Both the position numbers and the translations under genes were made by a program. 64,000 nucleotides of DNA from Streptomyces sp. NBC_00271 (GTDB taxonomy: Bacteria > Actinomycetota > Actinomycetes > Streptomycetales > Streptomycetaceae): NCBI RefSeq assembly GCF_036178845.1, contig NZ_CP108071.1, positions 245,937 through 309,936 on the forward strand, in the 5' to 3' direction. The notes under the pieces are model-generated. The model was not told the DNA's origin and ran no database searches. It saw only the letters and a program-made list of their open reading frames with translations. This document shows, in pieces, positions 25,961-33,610 of this stretch; the first letter of the stretch is position 1; each line of letters begins with the position of its first letter.

Positions 25961-27142
25961 ATGTCCTCGGGGACGAGCGCAAACTACTGGGCAGACAAGG
26001 CACTGCCCAGCGTGTTCAAACACGAGCTACTCAAGGACTACCTCGCGCAGTTCGGCGGGATGACAGGCTCCCGCGCACGCGACAAGCGCGTGGTCTACCT
26101 GGACGGATATGCCGGCGAGGGCCGCTACGAGAACGGCCAGCCGGCCTCAGCCGAGATCGCCCTGTCAATCGCAGCACACCATCACGACCACGGTCTCACC
26201 ATGGAGTGCTTCTTCGCGGAATCCGAGGAGAAGTCCTACGCCCGCCTGCACGACGTCGTCCAGCACTACCGGCAACGCCAGGTGGTTGCCTACGACCACC
26301 ACGGCGAGGTCGACGGCGTCCTCAACAGCGTGGTCCGGCGTGCACAGCACGCACCGCTGTTCCTCTTCCTCGATCCATGCGGCCTCGTCCTGCCCCAGGA
26401 CCGGCTCGTCGACGTCCTGGCCAGGCAGCGCCCTCGGTACCAGAAGTGGCCGCCCACCGAGCTGCTGATGAACTTCAGCATGATGGCCGTCTGGCGTCTG
26501 GGCGGACATGTCCGCTCACCCAAGGGCAGCGAGAAGTCACTGCAACGATTCGACGACGTCTGTGGCGGCACCTGGTGGCGGGACTACTTCGCGGATGCTG
26601 CAGCCTCCACTCACCAGGAACATGCTGCGCAGGACGCGATCGAGGCCGTAGCCGCCGCGTACGCACGCCGCCTGGAACAGCGCACCGGGATGCTCGTGCA
26701 ATCGGTCCCGGTCTCCCATTCACCGCGCAAACGCGCCGTCTACCGCCTGGTGTTCGCAACCCGCAGCCAATACGGCCTGTGGGTGTTCGGAAACAGCGTC
26801 GCCCGAGCCCGGGACGAGTGGTGGAAGACCCTCGACGAACGCGAAGAGAGCAGCGGACAACTCGCCCTGATCCCCAACAGGCCTGACCCAGAAGACGTCG
26901 CCGCCCAAGCCATCCCCGAGATCGCCGCCAACCTGGAAAAACTGCTGGCACGCACACGGCAGCCCATCAAGCTCGTGAACTACACCCTTGAGATCTTCGG
27001 CCGTTTCTACGGCCAGGTCCCCGAACCGGCCGTCCGAGAAGCCGTACGACTCCTGCACAAGCAGGGAAAGATCCCCAGCAACGGAGCAGGCGCCCGCAGA
27101 ATCCGCGAGATCACCGTGCACCCGGGGAACTTGGCGGCCTGA
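25961..27142 (+). CDS. tcmP: Three-Cys-motif partner protein TcmP
   Basis: 393 aa from the ATG at 25961 (GGGGTGGGG upstream); the frame is open further 5' but that part is not protein-like. It has YWADKALPSVFKHELLKDYL at the start, VVYLDGYAGEGRYENG (methyltransferase-like glycine loop), FFAESEEKSYARL, LFLFLDPCGLVLP, LLMNFSMMAVWRLGG and a C-terminal winged-helix-like region. TcmP-type proteins are named for their gene partnership with proteins carrying three conserved cysteines; here the partner is the convergent gene 27191-27937. The biochemical role is unknown. Confidence 0.85.
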   Translation: MSSGTSANYWADKALPSVFKHELLKDYLAQFGGMTGSRARDKRVVYLDGYAGEGRYENGQPASAEIALSIAAHHHDHGLTMECFFAESEEKSYARLHDVVQHYRQRQVVAYDHHGEVDGVLNSVVRRAQHAPLFLFLDPCGLVLPQDRLVDVLARQRPRYQKWPPTELLMNFSMMAVWRLGGHVRSPKGSEKSLQRFDDVCGGTWWRDYFADAAASTHQEHAAQDAIEAVAAAYARRLEQRTGMLVQSVPVSHSPRKRAVYRLVFATRSQYGLWVFGNSVARARDEWWKTLDEREESSGQLALIPNRPDPEDVAAQAIPEIAANLEKLLARTRQPIKLVNYTLEIFGRFYGQVPEPAVREAVRLLHKQGKIPSNGAGARRIREITVHPGNLAA

Positions 27143-27147
27143 CCGAC

Positions 27148-27179
27148 CTGCAACCGGAGCTTCGGCGGCCCGGTTGCAG
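27148..27179. terminator. Shared hairpin between convergent tcmP and gp37/gp68 genes
   Basis: CTGCAACCGG and CCGGTTGCAG form a perfect 10-bp stem around a 12-base loop. It starts five bases after the tcmP stop and ends 11 bases before the stop of the convergent gene, as expected of a bidirectional terminator. Confidence 0.7.
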
Positions 27180-27190
27180 GGCCATCCACG

Positions 27191-27937
27191 TCACACGGCC
27201 GCAGGCAACGGCAGTTCATCCCACGTGCGGCCCGCGAGCTCGCGACCACCTGCCTTCGGAGTACGGCCACCCCACTGCTTGAAGAAGAAGGACACCCCGG
27301 CCTCCTGACAGATGTCCCGGATCTGCGTCACCCACGCCTCGTCCAGCGGCCGGTGCCCAGGCCCCGACTCGCCTCCGGCAATGACCCAGTCGATCCCCGC
27401 CAGCTCCAGCCCGTCCAGCGGCCCCAACAAAGGCTCGCACGACAAGAACTTCACCGCCGCGGGCACCTGGCGCAGGTCATCGACGCGCGGCAGTTCCTTC
27501 GCGCTCTCCACGGACACGCCCATCCACAGATTCGCCGGCCACTCCAGCCGGTCGGCGACCTGCCGCAGACGCCGTGCCCGCTTGGTGAGGACCTGGTAGG
27601 TGTGCTGCGGGGTCTCCGCGATCACGTCGAAGACGCGGCGCACGTAGTCGAGCGGCACCCGCGCGTGGAACAGGTCGCTCATCGAGTTTACGAAGACGGT
27701 GCGCGGGCTCTTCCACCCGTACGGCACGCGCAGGGCGTCCGGGTGCACAGTCAGCCCGAACCCGGGCCCGGAAGTTCGCGGGTCACCGTCAGCCTGGTAC
27801 TTCGGCGACCCCATCGCCTTCAGCCGCTTCGCCAGCGTCAGCGCATAACAGTTGTCGCACCCCTTCGAGACGCGGTCGCACCCCGTGGTCGGGTTCCACG
27901 TCGCCTCGGTCCACTCGATCGCACTGCGATCACCCAT
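27191..27937 (-). CDS. Phage Gp37/Gp68-family (DUF5131) protein, three-Cys-motif
   Basis: 248 aa from ATG 27937 with GGAGGACC upstream. It has IEWTEATWNPTTGCDRVSKG and the cysteine triad C-x6-C-x2-C (CDRVSKGCDNCY, about 18-29), then FVNSMSDLFHARVP, YQVLTKRARRLRQV, NLWMGVSVES, KFLSCEPLLGPLD, DWVIAGGESGPGHRP and FFFKQWGG. This is the DUF5131 fold related to radical-SAM proteins and is the expected partner of TcmP. Such pairs are common on phages and mobile DNA; substrate and reaction are unknown. Confidence 0.88.
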   Translation of the reverse strand: MGDRSAIEWTEATWNPTTGCDRVSKGCDNCYALTLAKRLKAMGSPKYQADGDPRTSGPGFGLTVHPDALRVPYGWKSPRTVFVNSMSDLFHARVPLDYVRRVFDVIAETPQHTYQVLTKRARRLRQVADRLEWPANLWMGVSVESAKELPRVDDLRQVPAAVKFLSCEPLLGPLDGLELAGIDWVIAGGESGPGHRPLDEAWVTQIRDICQEAGVSFFFKQWGGRTPKAGGRELAGRTWDELPLPAAV

Positions 27938-28126
27938 GGCCGGTCCTCCATCCCCTCGAACCGAACCTGTCCACCGGTCCCGCAGCGGCCCGCTTTCTGC
28001 CCAACGACCCGTCGCACAACCGGACACCGGCATCCAACCACCCAGCCACCGGACAGCCCCCGCCACCCCGTTTATCGAACTGATGTGCCCATCCTGCGAG
28101 GTGATGCGCCGACTGTAAACAGGCCG

Positions 28127-29359
28127 TCATACGGCAAATCCGACGTTGGTGACGTACTCGTACTGCCCCCACTGCGACCCAAGATCGATGACCTGGTCCA
28201 CCCACGCGTCGTCGTGCTCCTGGTCGTCACCCGCCACCCAGGCCGCGACGATGCGGTCCCAGTGACGGACGTTGAGGGTGCGGAACTCCACGACGCGCTG
28301 GCGGGGCCGGTCGACCTGGGACTGGTTGAGCGGGTGAATCTCCACGCGGGTCCCGATCGGGTTGGGCAGGACCGCGTCGTGGTCCCAGACCGGCGGGGTG
28401 ATCAGGTGGACACCCGCGCGGCGACGGTCGTGGTGATCACCGGTGGAGTGTTCCAGCTGCCCGAGCGGCAGGTGGGTCTTGAGCGCGGACAAGTAGGCAC
28501 CGTTGATGTCGAGCGCGGTCACCTCGTGCCACCCGGCGGGCAGTTCGGGGCGGGTCCACTTGGGGCGGGCCTCCCAGACCTGGTCCGCGCCGCGGGCGGT
28601 CTGCTTGCGCAGGATCTCGGGCAGCCACGGGTGGGCGACGATGTCGTAGCGGCAGCCCTTGCGGGTGTGGTCCAGGAGCGCCATCGCGTCCGGGATCGCC
28701 CGCTTCACCAACGCGGCCTCGACATCACCGGCGTGTTCGGCGAGCGCGGCCGCGACAGCGGAGCCGATCAGGTCCGGAGTGTCGGAGGCCGCCTGCACCC
28801 GGCGGCCGACCGGCACGACCCTGACGCCGCGCGCCGGCCGATCCTGACGTTCGGCGGGCGCCAACTGCCGTGAGGTCTGCTGCGCGGCTGGCTCGGACAC
28901 GCACTTCTCCGCCTGTACGGGCTCAGCTGCGCCGCACTCGGCAGAGTCCAGGTGCTGCGGGAATCCTTCGACCTGGTGACGGGCGGGCTGCCCGCACAGC
29001 ACGCAAGGCTGTGGCGCGGCCAACGCGTCGAAGTCGTCCGTGTCGACCGCTTGGTCGGCTTCCGCCGGAGCGTCAGCGGGGTCGCCGACAGGGGCAGTCG
29101 CCGTGACTGCGGCGGCGTCCAGCTTGGTACGCGCTCCATCGAGGAAGTACGCGTACTTCTCCCGCACCTCGCCGCTCGGGTCCCACCCCGACTCCCAGCC
29201 CCCGACAGTGGACGCGCCGACGCCCAACGCCGTCGCGAGCTGGGCGCGAGACAGGTGCAGCCCCTCGCGCAGCTGACGCCGCTCCTCGGCAGGCGGAAGC
29301 GGGGTCCGGTCCGACGACGCGGATGCGAGCAGGGCATCGATGGCCTGGAAATCGCTCAT
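28127..29359 (-). CDS. Tap-like HTH protein, shortened
   Basis: 410 aa from ATG 29359, overlapping the upstream frame by ATGA. It has an N-terminal XRE HTH (about 30-65, LSRAQLATALGVGASTVGGW) in the same context as Tap (PPAEERRQLRE before it), a cysteine pair CVLCGQ, and ALDINGAYLSALKTHLPLG (about 283), which parallels the VVIDVNLAF block of Tap. The motif B- and motif C-like blocks of Tap are absent and the protein ends at 410 residues. It may be a truncated Tap or a stable shorter relative. It is co-transcribed with the split DNA-binding gene upstream. Confidence 0.65.
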   Translation of the reverse strand: MSDFQAIDALLASASSDRTPLPPAEERRQLREGLHLSRAQLATALGVGASTVGGWESGWDPSGEVREKYAYFLDGARTKLDAAAVTATAPVGDPADAPAEADQAVDTDDFDALAAPQPCVLCGQPARHQVEGFPQHLDSAECGAAEPVQAEKCVSEPAAQQTSRQLAPAERQDRPARGVRVVPVGRRVQAASDTPDLIGSAVAAALAEHAGDVEAALVKRAIPDAMALLDHTRKGCRYDIVAHPWLPEILRKQTARGADQVWEARPKWTRPELPAGWHEVTALDINGAYLSALKTHLPLGQLEHSTGDHHDRRRAGVHLITPPVWDHDAVLPNPIGTRVEIHPLNQSQVDRPRQRVVEFRTLNVRHWDRIVAAWVAGDDQEHDDAWVDQVIDLGSQWGQYEYVTNVGFAV

Positions 29360-29574
29360 CGTGGCGCCCCCGCAACGTTGACTCGGTCCGGGTGACAGTC
29401 CGGACACTTCTCCCCGCTGCCCATCTCGCCCAGCGTCCGGAACCGCGGGTTGAGGCGGGCGGCCGGCGAGCCGGGCCCGCACTTGGTGCACCAGTCAGGC
29501 AGGCCAGAGCGGCGCTGCTTCGTGGTCGTCTGCGTGAGCGGGGCTGTGGACCTCTCTGCATGCTGAGCGAGATC
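29356..29574 (-). pseudogene. 3' part of DNA-binding gene split by IS21
   Basis: Minus-strand frame AQHAERSTAPLTQTTTKQRR, then LPDWCTKCGPG and KCPDCHPDRVN, with no start of its own and a stop overlapping the next start (ATGA). Removing the IS21 element and one copy of the AGATC duplication joins it exactly in frame to 31848-32671 (RGWSDL-AQHAERS). The C-terminal CxxC pairs suggest a zinc ribbon. Confidence 0.75.
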
Positions 29575-29677
29575 TGTCGGCGACGGGTGAATCGTGACCC
29601 TCTGACGGCGGATCAAAACTGACCCACTTCGTGGTCTTCTGACCAACCTGATCTTGATCGAAGGTCAGGAGAAGAGG

Positions 29678-30958
29678 GTGATTTCCGTGGAGGACTGGGC
29701 AGAGATCCGCAGGCTGCACCGGGCCGAGCAGATGCCGATCCGGGCGATCGCCCGGCAGCTGGGCATCTCGAAGAACACCGTGAAGCGGGCCCTGGCCACG
29801 GACCGGCCGCCGGTCTACTCGCGGCCGCCGAAGGGCTCGGCGGTCGACGCGGTCGAGCCGCAGATCCGGGAACTGCTGAAGCAGACCCCGACGATGCCGG
29901 CGACCGTGATCGCCGAGCGGATCGGCTGGGAGCGCGGGATGACCGTCCTCAAAGAACGCGTACGCGAGCTGCGGCCGGCCTATCTGCCCGTCGATCCGGT
30001 CTCGCGCACGACGTATCAGCCCGGCGAGCTGGCTCAGTGCGACCTGTGGTTCCCGCCCGTCGACATCCCGCTCGGATACGGGCAGAGCGGCCGGCCTCCG
30101 GTGCTCGTGATGGTGTCCGGCTACTCGCGGATCATCGCCGCGCGGATGCTGCCCACCCGCACCACCGGCGACCTGATCGACGGGCACTGGAAGCTTCTGA
30201 CCGGCTGGGATGCAGTGCCGCGGATGCTGGTCTGGGACAACGAGGCCGGGATCGGCCGGGGCAAGGTGACCGGGGACTTCGCTGCGTTCGCGGGCCTGCT
30301 CGCCACCCGGATCTATCTCTGCCGGCCTCGCGATCCCGAAGCGAAAGGGCTGGTGGAGAGGGCGAATGGCTATCTGGAGACCAGCTTCCTTCCCGGCCGC
30401 ACCTTCACCGGGGCCGATGACTTCAACACCCAGCTGACTGCCTGGCTGGCCGTCGCCAACCGGCGCCAGCACCGCACCCTGGGCGCCCGTCCGGTTGACC
30501 GGTGGGAGGCCGACCGGGCCCAGATGCTCGCCCTGCCGCCGGTCGACCCGCCACGCTGGTGGCGTTTCGCGACCCGCATCGGCCGCGACCACTACATCCG
30601 CGTCGACACCTGCGACTATTCCGTGCACCCCTTGGCCATCGGCAAGAAAGTCCAGGTCCGCACCGACACCGACGAAGTCATCGTCACTCTCACCCCCGGC
30701 GGGGCGGAAGTCGCGCGCCATCCGCGGTGCTGGGCCAAGCAGCAGACCATCACCGACCCGGACCATGCCCGCGCCGCCGCCCTCCTGCGCGGCGACTATC
30801 GCCACCACCAAGCCTCCCAGGCCCTCGCCGCCCGTGGGCAAAACGCTGCGACAGCCAGTGATCTCGTCGAGGTCGAGCAGCGCCAACTCGACTCCTATGA
30901 CCGCATGTTCACCCTCATCGAGGGTGGCGGCGGACACGACGAGCCGGAGGTCTCCTGA
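29678..30958 (+). CDS. istA: IS21 transposase IstA
   Basis: 426 aa from GTG 29678 (GGAGAAGAGG upstream), preferred to a TTG at 29654. It has an N-terminal HTH (AIARQLGISKNTVKRALATD) and an integrase core with LAQCDLWFPPVDIPLG (first Asp), MLVWDNEAGIGRG (second Asp) and RDPEAKGLVERANGYLE (Glu). The C-terminal domain includes YSVHPLAIGKKVQV. The stop overlaps the istB start (TGATG). It appears complete. Confidence 0.92.
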   Translation: MISVEDWAEIRRLHRAEQMPIRAIARQLGISKNTVKRALATDRPPVYSRPPKGSAVDAVEPQIRELLKQTPTMPATVIAERIGWERGMTVLKERVRELRPAYLPVDPVSRTTYQPGELAQCDLWFPPVDIPLGYGQSGRPPVLVMVSGYSRIIAARMLPTRTTGDLIDGHWKLLTGWDAVPRMLVWDNEAGIGRGKVTGDFAAFAGLLATRIYLCRPRDPEAKGLVERANGYLETSFLPGRTFTGADDFNTQLTAWLAVANRRQHRTLGARPVDRWEADRAQMLALPPVDPPRWWRFATRIGRDHYIRVDTCDYSVHPLAIGKKVQVRTDTDEVIVTLTPGGAEVARHPRCWAKQQTITDPDHARAAALLRGDYRHHQASQALAARGQNAATASDLVEVEQRQLDSYDRMFTLIEGGGGHDEPEVS

Positions 30959-31775
30959 TGCCCGCCACCACCAAGACCGCCGCCGCGGACAAGCCCAGGA
31001 CGGGCCGTCAGACCGCCGCCGACCTGTCCTTCCTCGCCCGGGCGATGAAGGCCCCGGCCCTGCTGGACGCTGCCGAGCGGCTGGCCGAACGCGCTTTGAA
31101 GGAGACCTGGACGCACACCGAGTTCCTCGTCGCCTGTCTCCAGCGGGAGGTCTCCGCCCGTGAGTCCCACGGCGGCGAGGCCCGCATCCGCACCGCCCGC
31201 TTCCCGCGATCAAGACGATCGAGGAACTCGACGTCACCCATCTGCGCGGCATCACTCGCCAACAGCTCGCGCATCTGGGCACGTTGGACTTCATCGCCGC
31301 GAAGGAGAACACCGTCTTTCTGGGACCGCCGGGCACCGGGAAGACGCACCTGGCGATCGGGCTCGCGGTCCGCGCCTGCCAGGCCGGTCACCGGGTCGCG
31401 TTCGCCACTGCCGCCGAGTGGGTCGACCGCCTGGCCGCAGCCCACCACGCCGGACACCTCCAGACCGAGCTCACCAAACTGTCCCGCTATCCGCTGATCG
31501 TGGTCGACGAGGTCGGCTACATCCCCTTCGAAGCCGAGGCCGCGAACCTGTTCTTCCAGCTGGTCTCGAACCGCTATGAGAGAGCGAGCGTGATCGTCAC
31601 GAGCAACAAGCCCTTCGGACGCTGGGGCGAGGTCTTCGGCGACGAGACCGTGGCCGCCGCCATGATCGACCGCCTCGTCCACCACGCCGAGGTCCACTCT
31701 CTCAAAGGCGACTCCTACCGCATGCGCGGACGCCAACTGGGACGCGTCCCCACCGCGACACACGACACCGACTGA
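30958..31775 (+). pseudogene. istB: IS21 helper ATPase IstB, frameshifted
   Basis: Starts at ATG 30958 and reads the IstB N-terminus (TAADLSFLARAMKAPALLDA, LVACLQREVSARESHGGEAR) up to TARFP. There one base is lost near 31203, and the rest continues in another frame: IKTIEELDVTHLRG, FLGPPGTGKTHLAIGLA (Walker A), LIVVDEVGYIPF (Walker B), SVIVTSNKPFGRWGEVFGD. IstB is the AAA+ protein needed for IS21 transposition, so this copy is probably immobile unless the frameshift is bypassed. Confidence 0.85.
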
Positions 31776-31847
31776 ACACCGGCAACCAGACCCGGTGGGT
31801 CAGAACTCGACCGTCCAAACTGGGTCAGGATTCAGCCGCCGCCGACA

Positions 31848-32671
31848 AGATCGGACCAGCCACGAGGTGCCATCTCCCGCACCCGGTCACACAGCCATGC
31901 CTCCGGCAGGCCCTGAGCCAGCAGCTCAACAGCCTGCTTCTCCAGCTTCGCCTTGGTCCCGTTCAGCACCGGTCGCCCTAGGACAGCAGCGTACGCAGCC
32001 ACGATCCGGTCCCCCGCTGCTGCGTTTTTGTCTGAACGCTCACGCTGCTGCGGCAGCTCAGCCCCAGAGGGGTTGGAGCCGTGGTCTTCGGCGGGAACTT
32101 CGGTCTCTCTCTCTCCGTCCGGCGGAACGTCCCTCGTGCCGTCAGCGTCACCCGAGACGGAAGAGAGAGAAGAGGGAGATTTAGAAGGAAGGAGAAGGGG
32201 GTCGGAATCCGACCGGGGTGCAGGGTCGGAATCCGACCGCGGGGGGGTCGGAATCCGACGAGGGGGGGCCGGAATCCGACCCTGGGGGGGGTCGGAATCC
32301 GACGGGGGGTCTGACCTGCGGTTTTCCTGCGGGACCTTGAAGGTCAGCTCTTCCACGAGAGTCGGCCCGTAGTCGGTGCGGGCCCGCTTCATGCTCGCCA
32401 GCAGCTCCAGGTTCACCCGGTACAGGTCCGCGATCCGGGCGCCGTTCTTCGGGCTGTACCGCTCACTCGACGCCAGCAGACCGCGCTGGATCAGCTTCTG
32501 CTTGTTCGACTTCGCGGCCGACTCTTTCAAATGCGCCTCGTCGGCCAGCTGCTGCATGGACGCGATCACGTAGCCCTTGGCGTCGGTGTGGTTGCAGCAC
32601 GCCATCAGGAATGCGCCTTCGCCCACGCTCAGGCCATCGGCCTGGAACACCAGATTCATGTGCTGAATCAC
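31848..32671 (-). pseudogene. HTH DNA-binding protein, 5' part, split by IS21
   Basis: About 275 aa from ATG 32671. The N-terminal winged-helix region (MNLVFQADGLSVGEGAFLMA, SMQQLADEAHLKESAAKSN, KLIQRGLLASSERYSPKNG) resembles replicon-borne helix-turn-helix proteins. A low-complexity middle is rich in repeated Asp-Ser-Asp-Pro/Arg-Ile-Pro units, encoded by near-identical GGGGTCGGAATCCGAC repeats at about 32200-32300. A C-terminal domain (AAYAAVLGRPVLNGTKAKLE, LCDRVREMAPRGWSDL) follows. The frame meets an IS21 end and a stop; its true end is at 29356-29574. Confidence 0.7.
32195..32306 (-). repeat. Short tandem-like repeats inside the split HTH gene
   Basis: Six spaced copies of GTCGGAATCCGAC (some with CCGGAATCCGAC), each flanked by runs of G on the plus strand, lie at 32195-32306. 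They encode the repeated SDSDP and RIPxPP units. The core GTCGGAATCCGAC is itself palindromic (GTCGGA-TCCGAC), so the array may also form DNA structure or bind a protein. Confidence 0.6.
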
Positions 32672-33076
32672 CGGCCCACCTCCAGCACCCAGAAGCCGGC
32701 GGCCTGGACAGAGCGGGCGGCACTGCTGAGACAGAGGACGGCTCGGAGCCGCGGCGTGTCAGTCACGCGAGGCGGTGCGGTCCGCGTCGGCGGACGGTAA
32801 AACGGGCGGTGCAACGGGGTCATCTCCCCAGGCAGGGGAGCCGCGACCAGCGAATGTGACCTGGTAGTACCTGCGGATAGTGGCGTAGCGCGAGATACCG
32901 CGCTTATCCTTGGGTACAGGTGACCACGCGGGCTTTCGGGCCCACGGGCATCACCCGGCAGACGAGGTCACCTCGCTGCTCACGACTCAGGGCGTTGGAA
33001 TCGGGCTGAGTCGAATGCTGGGAAGCGGCTTCCGTTGTGGCGACGGGGGCCGCTTCGGCGTTACTGGGGCATCACA
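32672..33076. other. Intergenic region without recognised features
   Basis: 405 bases upstream of the split HTH gene and downstream of the small Tap-like HTH gene. A TATCCTTGGGTACAGG segment at about 32905 is the only AT-richer stretch. No gene, repeat or transposon end was seen. Confidence 0.4.
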
Positions 33077-33334
33077 TCAGACTCCCCGTGGGAACTTGGC
33101 GGCGAGCCCGCGTAGGAGCTGGGCATAGGCCTGGCGGTGTGGCTGCCGGGGCTCAGCCCGGCCGGTTTCCCACCGGACGACCTGAACGCGGTGCACACCG
33201 AGGGCCTCAGCGACTTCGGCCTGCGTCAGGTTTCCCGCCAGGCGCAGTCGAGCCCTCTCGGCGGGACCCGGAAGTCCAACAGCCCGATTCAGCAAGGACT
33301 CGATCGGCTTGGGCAGTTCTTGCGCTGTCGACAT
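33077..33334 (-). CDS. Small XRE-family regulator, Tap N-terminus-like
   Basis: 85 aa made only of an HTH with flanking helices: LTQAEVAEALGVHRVQVVRW, then ETGRAEPRQPHRQAYAQLLR and GLAAKFPRGV. The same arrangement (PxPAER-x-RLR, HTH, ETGxxEPRxPxRxAYxxLLxGLAAxFP) opens the full Tap protein. It is either a tap gene reduced to its DNA-binding domain or a stand-alone regulator derived from it. It lies just outside CRISPR array 1. Confidence 0.6.
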   Translation of the reverse strand: MSTAQELPKPIESLLNRAVGLPGPAERARLRLAGNLTQAEVAEALGVHRVQVVRWETGRAEPRQPHRQAYAQLLRGLAAKFPRGV

Positions 33335-33610
33335 ACGCCTCCCCTCAATGAACTGACACCCTGAACGCTACACGAAAGTTTCTCGATGTAGTCGGTGGAA
33401 CGGGAGTTGACGGCGCGCCATGGAGATCCCGTGCGGGTCAGGAGCGCCCCTTTGCTGCATAACGGATCAAAACGACATCGCCGATTGCGCGGACCTCAAG
33501 ACCTTCATTCGGGCCGCCGATCCGCCCGGGTAGTCGACGGCCCCAGGAGGCGGGCAGCCTCCGGCAGGCCGGCCAGCAGCGGGGGGCTAAACGGTTTACA
33601 TGGGGCAACG

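Larger units (their letters stand above)
29575..31847 (+). mobile_element. IS21-family insertion sequence with AGATC duplication
   Basis: The ends are TGTCGGCGACGGG (29575) and, inverted, TGTCGGCGGCGGC (31847), each followed by TGAATCSTGACCC. AGATC is duplicated at 29570-29574 and 31848-31852. It contains istA and a frameshifted istB. The insertion splits a plasmid-type HTH gene. The ends share 22 bp with the ISL3 element at 6488-8260. Confidence 0.9.

Noticed and set aside
28127-29359. Calling the 410-aa Tap-like protein a pseudogene
   Set aside because: It has an intact start, coupling to its upstream gene and a normal stop; shortness alone does not prove decay.
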